From Parvularculaceae bacterium (lineage in GTDB: Bacteria; Pseudomonadota; Alphaproteobacteria; Caulobacterales; Parvularculaceae), in NCBI GenBank assembly GCA_021776465.1, contig JAJFFU010000152.1, positions 1 to 43,638 on the forward strand: 43,638 nt of DNA, written 5' to 3'. Under the pieces are notes generated by a model. That model was not told the origin of the DNA. It did not search any database and was given only the letters and a program-made list of their open reading frames with translations. Shown in pieces: positions 37,000-43,638 of this stretch; within the stretch, counting starts at the first letter, position 1; each line of letters begins with the position of its first letter. The position numbers were made by a program, and so were the translations under genes.

Positions 37000-39246
37000 T
37001 CAGACGCCGGAAGAACGGTACAGACCGCGGTGATCGAGAACCGCGCCGTAGAAGTCGTGAAGCACGCGCCAGGCCATGCCGTCACGGGTGAACGAGCGCT
37101 CGGTCTCGACGCGCGGTCCGGTCTCGCCGTCGAGGAATCCGTACTGGATCACATCGAGCTGGCCGGGATCGGTCGCCATGTACCACTGAGCCGCCGACGC
37201 GTCGGAGAGACGCGGCTCGGCGAAGACTTGGCTGAACTGCCCGACGAACGGGTTCACGCTGCCGGCGACCTGAGCGTTGATCGCGCTCGTGAGCTGCTCG
37301 GCCTCGGTCTCGAGGTCGGTCGGAACGAACAGGATCCGCGGAATCGCGCTGATACGCTGACCGTCGAGGTCGGTCTGCTTGCGCATGATCGAGCGACCGG
37401 CAGAGAGACCCGCGACGTCGAGGGCACCGGTTCCAATGTTCGAGTGAGCCGCGGAGAACAGAGCGTTTCCGTCGCCCATGACTACGTTCGAAGTGATGAG
37501 AGCCCAGATGATATCTTGCTCGAGCTCGGCAGCCTTGCGGCCGAGTTGTCCGGGCAAGCGATCGAAGGCGCGCGAGTCGTCGTTCACGATCGCCTGGCGC
37601 GTGAGCGTCAGCGCTCGAGCGTAGGTGAGCAGCGAGAACTTCTCGGCCTCGTCGCTGAGCGTTCCGTGCTTGATCTCGGCGCCCTCGGGGAGCTCGAGCA
37701 GGCTCGAGCCGGTTCCGAGCTGGACGCTAGACATTTGGCGGAAGTCCGTCGCGTTGACCTGGCGACCGAGGAAACGGTACGTGAGAACCGTTTGATCGTA
37801 GGCCTGGCGCAGCGTCTTGTTCGCGATGTTCTCGACGATGCTCGGGAAGTCCGAGCTGCCGTGCAGTGCACGAGTCGCTAGGTCCATCTTCCCGTATGTC
37901 GAGATTTTCTCGCCGGCGTTGACGAGACATTCCTCAGCCATTCGGAGCAGCGTCATTCCTTGGAATTGGCGGCCGTCTTCGCTGAGCGTGAGGCGCTTGC
38001 CGTCGTCGGCGTTCAGGAGCGCGCGAACCGAGAGTGCGTTCTCGATTCCCGAGGCGACTTTCGATCGCTGTTCCTGCCCGACCTGAGTTGTTTGTCCTCG
38101 GATCATGGTTCCATCGTCTTCCAGGTCTGCAGCTGCATCGATCAGCCGTTTTCGAGCGTCCGCGAGCGGGATCGCGCGCGTGATCAGTTTGTCGGTCAAG
38201 TCGTGACCCTCGGGGAGCCCGACGGTGCGGGCTGTTTTCTGGATCTCCAGAACCCGGTGTCGCTCAGCCTTGGCGGCCTTGCTGTTCTTGGCGGGTCGCT
38301 TCGCCGGCTTGCGCGGCTCGGTCTCGAGCGAGCGCTGCTCACCTTCAACAACCGGAGCGGGATCGCCTTCGGTTTCGTCGCCGGCGGTTTCGTCGTCGTC
38401 GGAGATTTCGCCCTCGACCTCGTCCGCGGCGCCTTCGGTCTCGACGGCTTCGCCCTCGGTCTCGACCTCGGGATCGTCCCCCGCGGGGTCGTCCTCGAGC
38501 TCGGCAGCGTCGGCCTCTTGTTCTGCTGCGCGAGTACGCGCGGCCGGTGCTTTGCCTGCTGCTTTGCGGCCGGCCTTCTTAGTGGTCTTGGGTTTGCGGA
38601 CTGCCATTTCGAGAACTCCTTCGCCGGTGATAGTGCAGAGTGAACTTTGAGAATGCGAGCGAACGCCGGCGCCAGTGTCAACCGGGATCCCGAGCAGGGA
38701 AACCTCGAACGGCTCCCAATCGATCGCGAGCAGGACTGTCGTCGTGTCGTCTGGCCCGGTGATATCGCGCGATCGGTGGACTAGGTAGCCCATCGAAACG
38801 TTCAGAATCACACCGTCGAGAATGTCCTGCCAGATATCCTCGACTGCAGCGCGACGCGAGATTCGAATCGTGCAGCGGCCCTCGGTTCCGTCGACGACGG
38901 CCGTCCCCTGAACGACGACGCCGAGGACGTCTTGCAGTCCCGAGCCCCCTCGTCGGTGAGTCGGCTGACCGTGCGAATCGAGAACCGGAGCGCCTGAGTT
39001 CAGGCGCTCGAGGCGAACATGACCGGGCTCGAGACTGAGCTCCTCGAAAAAGTCTTCCTCGAAAATTGAGGCGCGAAGAGTCCGCTGCCCCGTCGAGAAA
39101 ACGATATCGACCGTGCGCTCCTCTTCGTTGACGGTCCCCGGGACAATCAGCGCCCGGGTCTCGAGCATCGGCAATTGAACCTGAATCTGATTCTCACCAG
39201 ATCGAACGCTCATCGCTCTCGCCTTCTTTCGAGTTGTCGCTGCCAT
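37000..39246 (-). CDS. Fused prohead protease and major capsid protein, 748 aa
   Basis: Residues about 30-200 are an HK97-family prohead protease (GHVRLERLNSGAPVLDSHGQ with a catalytic His at about 92, and ILNVSMGYLV with Ser at about 151). A 100-residue Lys/Glu/Ala-rich, low-complexity linker follows (like a delta/scaffold domain). Residues ~380-748 are a major capsid domain with MIRGQTTQVGQEQ... . The ATG at 39244-39246 (GAGGAG site) is my choice; a TTG at 39280-39282 overlapping the portal stop is a rival start. The fusion combines protease, scaffold and capsid. Confidence 0.9.
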   Translation of the reverse strand: MAATTRKKARAMSVRSGENQIQVQLPMLETRALIVPGTVNEEERTVDIVFSTGQRTLRASIFEEDFFEELSLEPGHVRLERLNSGAPVLDSHGQPTHRRGGSGLQDVLGVVVQGTAVVDGTEGRCTIRISRRAAVEDIWQDILDGVILNVSMGYLVHRSRDITGPDDTTTVLLAIDWEPFEVSLLGIPVDTGAGVRSHSQSSLCTITGEGVLEMAVRKPKTTKKAGRKAAGKAPAARTRAAEQEADAAELEDDPAGDDPEVETEGEAVETEGAADEVEGEISDDDETAGDETEGDPAPVVEGEQRSLETEPRKPAKRPAKNSKAAKAERHRVLEIQKTARTVGLPEGHDLTDKLITRAIPLADARKRLIDAAADLEDDGTMIRGQTTQVGQEQRSKVASGIENALSVRALLNADDGKRLTLSEDGRQFQGMTLLRMAEECLVNAGEKISTYGKMDLATRALHGSSDFPSIVENIANKTLRQAYDQTVLTYRFLGRQVNATDFRQMSSVQLGTGSSLLELPEGAEIKHGTLSDEAEKFSLLTYARALTLTRQAIVNDDSRAFDRLPGQLGRKAAELEQDIIWALITSNVVMGDGNALFSAAHSNIGTGALDVAGLSAGRSIMRKQTDLDGQRISAIPRILFVPTDLETEAEQLTSAINAQVAGSVNPFVGQFSQVFAEPRLSDASAAQWYMATDPGQLDVIQYGFLDGETGPRVETERSFTRDGMAWRVLHDFYGAVLDHRGLYRSSGV

Positions 39247-39278
39247 GCCCGAGAGTCTCCTCGCCTCGGGCCGGGTTT

Positions 39279-40823
39279 TCAAGCGCCCGACGCCGCGTCC
39301 GCTCGGACCTCGTCGTCATCGGCCGCCTCATCCTCGATCGCTTTCAAGCCCTCAGCGGTCATCGCGGCCGGGGTCTCGCCGGCTTTCGCGCCGATCGAAT
39401 CGAGCGTGAGACCGAGCTCCTCGAGTAGAGCCTGATCGTCGCGGAGCTCCTCGAGCAGCTCGCGCGGATCGTAGCCGAGCTGACGGATTGCCTCGGATAG
39501 TGAGGAGAATCCGCTCCTGACCATCTCGGTCAGCGCCTTCACTTCCTTCACCGGGTCGATCATTTCCCGGCGGGGCGGGGTCCAGGTCGCAGCGATCGGC
39601 TCAGAGATTTCGCCCATAGCGACGAGCGCCTCATTGAACCAGCGCCAGACCGGATCGCAGACCTGAGGTTTCATGATGAACGCGCGCCACTGAATGATGC
39701 TCCGGAAATGTTCGATCCAGCCCATCCGGCCGCTCGAGAAGTTGACTCCCGAGAGATCGCCGGTGAGCTGCTCGTACGTGACGCCGTACCCCGCGGCGAT
39801 TTCCTGCAGCGTGACCTTCGCGTATTCAGTGTACCCCTCGATCTGAGGCGGGTTCGAAAACGCGATATCCTTCCCGGCCGGCAGCTGCTCGACCATGCCC
39901 GGCGTGAATTCCTCGGGGATCGGGCTCGGAACCGTTGCGCCGACGGTGTTCGTGCCGCCGGCCGCGCTGTCATGAACGAACGCAACGTAGCAGGCCGCGA
40001 GCTTTTGCCGAACGAGCTGAGCGTCGGCGTAGTCGTCGAAATCCCTGAGCCTGATCAGGCACGAGGCGCCCCAAGGGATCCCGCGAACCTGGCCGATGCG
40101 CTCGACGTTGAAGGGGTGCAGGAGCCGGCTCGCCTCGACCGGGTCCGAGCGGAAGCGGCCCGACGTTTTGAAAAAGCCGGGCTCGCCGGGGTGATCCGGG
40201 AAAAGCCAGTATCGCCGCGGCCGGCCGCTCGGCGCGAACTGAATGCCCTGAACGATCCGGTCGCCGCCGGCCAGGTCCTCGGTTTTGTTCGTGTCGATAT
40301 GGTCGGGCTCGAGCAGCTGCAGCTGGAGCGGGACGGCCAGGCCCTCGGAGGTTCGCCGGCGGTGACGCTGAATCAGGTGCTCGCCGCCCTCGACGGCAGA
40401 GCGGAACCCGAGCGACTGCAGCCCGTGGAAATCCATTTTCCCCGTCGAGTCGATCTCGGGGGTGAGAGCCCAGCGTTTCCAGAGATCGCCGACGCGCGCG
40501 TTTTCCGCAGCGTTGGGCCCGTTGGGCTTCGCCAGGATCCCCGAGCCGATCACGTTCGAGTTCAGAGCGGCGACGGCTTTTTTCGCGAACGAGTTGTTTC
40601 GAACGAGCTCCCTCGAGCGGTTCCTGAGCACGGCCAGGCCGCCCCCGATCTCAGCGTTCGCCGATCCCCCGCCGGCGCGCCAGCCTGAGGTTCGTCGACC
40701 GTTCGAGGCCGCGTCGTACTTCCTCAGCTCCTCGCGGAGAATGCCGAGGCGATAGCGCGAGTAGATCCGTTTCGCTCCCGCGTTCGGGCTGATCCATGAG
40801 ACGACCTTGTCGATCGGATTCAT
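39279..40823 (-). CDS. Portal protein, lambda family, 514 aa
   Basis: Contains the lambda-type portal domain: AEIGGGLAVLRNRSRELVRNNSFAKKAVAALNSNVIGSGI and GEHLIQRHRRR, QLLEPDHID, AASGVTY-type segment GVTYEQLTGDLSGVNFSSGRMGWIEH. The portal is the dodecameric ring through which DNA is packaged. It overlaps gpW-like (ATGA) upstream and precedes the protease/capsid gene. Confidence 0.95.
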   Translation of the reverse strand: MNPIDKVVSWISPNAGAKRIYSRYRLGILREELRKYDAASNGRRTSGWRAGGGSANAEIGGGLAVLRNRSRELVRNNSFAKKAVAALNSNVIGSGILAKPNGPNAAENARVGDLWKRWALTPEIDSTGKMDFHGLQSLGFRSAVEGGEHLIQRHRRRTSEGLAVPLQLQLLEPDHIDTNKTEDLAGGDRIVQGIQFAPSGRPRRYWLFPDHPGEPGFFKTSGRFRSDPVEASRLLHPFNVERIGQVRGIPWGASCLIRLRDFDDYADAQLVRQKLAACYVAFVHDSAAGGTNTVGATVPSPIPEEFTPGMVEQLPAGKDIAFSNPPQIEGYTEYAKVTLQEIAAGYGVTYEQLTGDLSGVNFSSGRMGWIEHFRSIIQWRAFIMKPQVCDPVWRWFNEALVAMGEISEPIAATWTPPRREMIDPVKEVKALTEMVRSGFSSLSEAIRQLGYDPRELLEELRDDQALLEELGLTLDSIGAKAGETPAAMTAEGLKAIEDEAADDDEVRADAASGA

Positions 40824-41038
40824 TCGGGCCCTCGCTGTTCGTGTCCCTTGTTGAAGGCGAGAAGCGTGCGCTGAGGCGCTTTGCTCTCGAGGCCCAGCTC
40901 GGCCTTCATGAGTCTCAGGATCGCCTGCATCTCCTTGAGCGATCGGTATTCGACCTCGCGGTCCTCGTACTTCACTCGCCGCTCACCGCTTGCGATTGAG
41001 GCCTCGAGGGAATCATGTTGCTCGATCGTGTACGTCAT
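40820..41038 (-). CDS. gpW-like head-tail connector, 72 aa
   Basis: MTYTIEQHDSLEASIASGERRVKYEDREVEYRSLKEMQAILRLMKAEL matches the gpW family (V-x-Y-x-D-R-x-V-x-Y-R-S...). ATG at 41036-41038, overlapping the terminase stop (ATGA). Its usual place is between the large terminase and portal genes. Confidence 0.85.
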   Translation of the reverse strand: MTYTIEQHDSLEASIASGERRVKYEDREVEYRSLKEMQAILRLMKAELGLESKAPQRTLLAFNKGHEQRGPE

Positions 41039-42918
41039 CGGTGCCGCCTCCAGAAATCCGAGTTCCCCTTGCGTTTGCGTGTCGGCGCCGCGGCATCGGC
41101 CGGGAGCCCCTCGACCTGAGCCTCGAGGTTCAGCCAGTCCTGATCGCTCATCCGATCGAGCCCACACGCGGCCGCCGCGGCTCGAGCATAAACTCGGCAA
41201 TCGAGAGCCTCGTTCCGGTTCCTAGTCTTCTCCCACACGTGAGAACGGTATCCGCGCTGATACCTCACAACAATCTGCTCGGCGCAGAGCTGTTGGAAAA
41301 ATTCCTCGGGGTACTGGGGAAACTCGCACCATCCGACCGGCAGAGGTTCCTTCGGATCCGTTGGTTTTTGTGATCGCAGCCAGCCGTATAGCTCGCCCTT
41401 GAGCATCGAAACGCCGATCGGCCACATCTGACAACCGCGCGCGATCTTGCGACCGCCGAGGTCGACGTCGACCGCCTTGGGCTGCCCGACCGCGACCTTG
41501 TAAGTCGGGCCCATTCCGCGGATCGCCATCGCGCGATTAAGGCCTTGCTGCCGAACCCAGTCGTAGACGAGATTCGATTTGTGCGCGGAATCGCAGGCGA
41601 GCCGCTGGATCGAGAGCTCGGTCCTCCCGTTCTCGTGCATGTACGATCGAGTGAGCAGGCGATCGAGCTCGACCCAGGGTTCGCGGTCCTCGGGCCGGCC
41701 GGGGAAAACGTAGTACTCGACGCTCCAGGATCTTTTTTCTCGACCCCACGCGACGACCTCGCACTCGAGACGATCGTCCTGAACATCGACCCCCGCGGTC
41801 AGGAACAGGCCGCCGGCGGGAACCGTCCCGGGCTCGTAGCTGAGCCGGCGGTGATAGAGCACGGACCACTCAGGCGCCTCGCCCTTTTCCTTCCAGGTCT
41901 CGCCGAGCACCGTGTTCACGAACACCTTCAAACGGGTCGGGTTCTTGCCGGCCTTGACGAACTGAACGGCCGCGTCGGCCCATGAGAACCAGCCGACCGG
42001 CGAGTACAGAGCGGAGAGGTGGAACCCGCGAATCTTGTGCGAGCGATCGGGGAATCTGGCGATCCACTTCCCCGCCGCGAGCATCCCTGTTTTCTCGTGA
42101 TTCGAGATCAGGACCCCGCACTCCTCGCAGGCGTACTTCGCGGTTTCCGGCTTGCCCTCTTCCCATGAGACCTGCTTCCAGCTGAGGACCTGGAACGTGC
42201 CGCAGTGAGGGCACGGAACGTGATACTGAGCCTGATCCGAATCCTCGTACGATTTCTGAATGTTCGACACGCCCTCGACGAGCGGAGTCGAGACCTTGAA
42301 CACTTTCCGCCGGGGGAACGTTCGCGTCGCGCGCTCGGCCAAGAGGACCGGGTTTCCCTCAGCCCCTAGCTCGACCTGAAACGCGTCGAGCTCGTCGAGG
42401 AACAGATATTTGGCCGCGGTCGACCGGAGCCCAGAGGCCGAGTTCGCGCCGGTCAAGATCAGCAGGCCGCCGGGAAACTCTTTGAGCTTGAGTTTGTTCG
42501 CCGAGCTCCTCGAGTTCTCGGGCGCGACCTTGTCGCGAACGACCTCGGTGTCTCGGATCAGGGTTCGAATCCGCGTCTGGCTGTTCCGGTCGGATAGGTC
42601 CTGAGTCGGTAGGACCATCATCGTCGCCGCCGGCGCATGGTCGATTATGTATCCGAGCCAGTTGTTGCCGGCCTCGGTCGCTCCGATCTGCGAGCCCTTC
42701 ATGAACACGACCTCGGCCGCGGGCTCGTGCGCGGAGAGCGCATCCATGACGCCGGCGAGGTACGGGGTTCTCGAGGTTCTCCAGCGGCCCGGCTCTGAGG
42801 AAATGTCCGGCAGCCATCGGTGACGGTCGGCCCACTCGGAGACCGTCAATCTCTCGGGCGGTATCAGCCCGCTCGCGAACGTGCGCGAATAGTTGCTACT
42901 GCGCGACGGCGAGATCAC
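41035..42918 (-). CDS. terL: Terminase large subunit, GpA family, 627 aa
   Basis: The packaging motor with ATPase and nuclease domains. A Walker A variant GSQIGATE at 75-82, Walker B YLFLDELD near 171-178, and a CPHC...CEEC zinc pair (about 236-267) match lambda gpA-type terminases, as do LIPPERLTVSEWADRHRWLP at the start and the later GVDVQDDRLECEVVAWG. I prefer the GTG at 42916-42918, which has a GAGAGG site, over a GTG at 42981 with no such site. It overlaps the small subunit by 23 bases. Confidence 0.93.
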   Translation of the reverse strand: MISPSRSSNYSRTFASGLIPPERLTVSEWADRHRWLPDISSEPGRWRTSRTPYLAGVMDALSAHEPAAEVVFMKGSQIGATEAGNNWLGYIIDHAPAATMMVLPTQDLSDRNSQTRIRTLIRDTEVVRDKVAPENSRSSANKLKLKEFPGGLLILTGANSASGLRSTAAKYLFLDELDAFQVELGAEGNPVLLAERATRTFPRRKVFKVSTPLVEGVSNIQKSYEDSDQAQYHVPCPHCGTFQVLSWKQVSWEEGKPETAKYACEECGVLISNHEKTGMLAAGKWIARFPDRSHKIRGFHLSALYSPVGWFSWADAAVQFVKAGKNPTRLKVFVNTVLGETWKEKGEAPEWSVLYHRRLSYEPGTVPAGGLFLTAGVDVQDDRLECEVVAWGREKRSWSVEYYVFPGRPEDREPWVELDRLLTRSYMHENGRTELSIQRLACDSAHKSNLVYDWVRQQGLNRAMAIRGMGPTYKVAVGQPKAVDVDLGGRKIARGCQMWPIGVSMLKGELYGWLRSQKPTDPKEPLPVGWCEFPQYPEEFFQQLCAEQIVVRYQRGYRSHVWEKTRNRNEALDCRVYARAAAAACGLDRMSDQDWLNLEAQVEGLPADAAAPTRKRKGNSDFWRRHR

Positions 42919-43549
42919 TCGGCGGGTCCTCTCCGGATTCAGCGTCGGCGACGAGCTGACCCGCAACCGACTCGAGCGCACCGCGGATCTCGAGGTCGAG
43001 CGCCTCGCGCGCCTCGGGGGTGAGCAGACCAGAGAGGCGATCGGGGATTCTGAGCATCGCGTCTCGGGTCATTCGGGCGCAATGGTCGGCCTCTCTCTCG
43101 ACCTCCCGTCGACCGAGCAGGTCGCCGGCGGCCCGCTCGTATTCCATCTGAGCCGTTTTCGTTTTCCAGCGCAGCTGCTCGCGCTGCATATCCGCTAGCG
43201 AATTCTTCGCAGCGACGCCGGCCTTTGTGCTCGGCGCCGGCTGCAGCTGCGAGGGAGGTAGCGGGCCGGCGTCCTCGAACAAACTCGCCTCGTCGGAGAG
43301 GTTCGCGGCCCGGTGCTTTTCGCGCTGCTGAATCGGGTCTGTATTCTCGGTCCACTCGGCATCGGCCGCGTCGACGTCGATCCGCCAATGACCGTTGGGC
43401 TGTTTGACCGCAGCGGCCTCGGTGACCCGACCGCCGGCGAGCGCCTTACGAACGGCCGCCGGCGAAATCCCGCGATGCTCAGCGTAGGCCCTGAGCGAGA
43501 CCCGAGGCCGGGGCGGTGTCTCGTTCTTGGCTGAGGGAGCGGTGACCAT
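42896..43549 (-). CDS. terS: Terminase small subunit (Nu1-like), 217 aa
   Basis: N-terminal basic helix-turn-helix-like part (SLRAYAEHRGISPAAVRKALAGGRV...WRIDVDAADAEW), a Lys/Gln-rich linker and a C-terminal helix (MQREQLRWKTKTAQMEYERAAGDLLGRREVEREADHCARMTRDAMLRIPDRLSGLLTPE) match the phage Nu1/DNA packaging family. It recognises DNA ends for packaging. It overlaps the large subunit gene and starts about 90 bases from the right window end. Confidence 0.88.
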   Translation of the reverse strand: MVTAPSAKNETPPRPRVSLRAYAEHRGISPAAVRKALAGGRVTEAAAVKQPNGHWRIDVDAADAEWTENTDPIQQREKHRAANLSDEASLFEDAGPLPPSQLQPAPSTKAGVAAKNSLADMQREQLRWKTKTAQMEYERAAGDLLGRREVEREADHCARMTRDAMLRIPDRLSGLLTPEAREALDLEIRGALESVAGQLVADAESGEDPPSDLAVAQ

Positions 43550-43623
43550 CGTGAGCGATCTCGGGGGCTCAGCGCTGGCGAGGGGGGGAACCCGGTTCCC
43601 GTTCTCATTACTAGAGTTAGCCG

Positions 43624-43638
43624 CCTGTTCGCGTCACC
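43624..43638. repeat. 15-bp direct repeat at the right end (copy of 1-15)
   Basis: The last 15 bases equal the first 15. The copy is 74 bases upstream of the terS start on the minus strand. See the entry at 1-15. Confidence 0.8.

Noticed and set aside
37030-37881. Long plus-strand open frames opposite the capsid and portal genes (also 39708-40688, 34597-35586, 8639-9580).
   Set aside because: They mirror strongly supported minus-strand genes, have Arg/Asp-rich translations with no family signal, and are the usual result of high GC content.
42919-42981. Longer terminase large subunit starting at GTG 42979-42981.
   Set aside because: No ribosome site; the GTG at 42916-42918 has GAGAGG at good spacing and keeps the overlap with terS short.
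1-43638. CRISPR arrays, insertion sequences and rRNA or tRNA genes.
   Set aside because: No regularly spaced repeats with unique spacers, no transposase-like protein with terminal repeats, and no RNA gene sequence were recognised by eye.

Overview
The window looks like a complete, or nearly complete, genome of a GC-rich tailed phage with a contractile (myovirus-type) tail. Its first and last 15 bases are identical, as expected of a circular or cohesive-ended molecule, and the packaging genes sit next to that junction. Almost everything lies on the minus strand, so gene order reads from high to low coordinates. Exported lipoproteins point to a Gram-negative host. The sulfatase type is known to be abundant in Planctomycetota, Verrucomicrobiota and Bacteroidota, but the host cannot be fixed from this sequence.

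Right arm (about 43.5 kb down to 15.2 kb). DNA packaging and head genes come first: terminase small and GpA-type large subunits, a gpW-like connector, a lambda-type portal, a fused prohead protease and major capsid protein, and a DUF2190 head protein. The tail genes follow in phage Mu order: joining and terminator-like proteins, DUF2635, sheath, tube, a tail assembly chaperone with a -1 frameshift site, tape measure, DNA circularisation protein N, hub gp44, spike gp45, gp46, gp47 and gp48. Next are two fibre-like proteins (one at 23.8-25.0 kb, one alone at 15.2-15.8 kb) and a 743-residue protein with 21-residue repeats. An HU-like protein, a ParB-like protein and small conserved phage proteins lie between these fibres.

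Centre (15.2 kb down to 11.0 kb). This is the only part with plus-strand genes. It holds an exported formylglycine-type sulfatase behind an array of five 11-bp repeats, a DnaA-box cluster beside a candidate replication initiator, and a 26-bp perfect inverted repeat flanked by GTCA/TGAC motifs every 8 bp. No transposase, integrase or repressor was recognised. DnaA boxes, a Rep-like gene, ParB and HU make a phage-plasmid lifestyle plausible but unproven.

Left arm (11.0 kb down to 0.1 kb). This is an accessory region of about 20 minus-strand genes, mostly unknown, many joined by 4-base start/stop overlaps. It includes a 789-residue membrane-anchored protein that may act on glycans, an ASCH-domain protein, several CxxC proteins and at least four envelope proteins. 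A transcript end here combines a pseudoknot-order pair of inverted repeats with a terminator.

The most unusual content is the sulfatase with its phased repeats, the large exported protein, the replication/partition-like set, and a C-terminal PLDF motif shared by three tail proteins. No endolysin was recognised.
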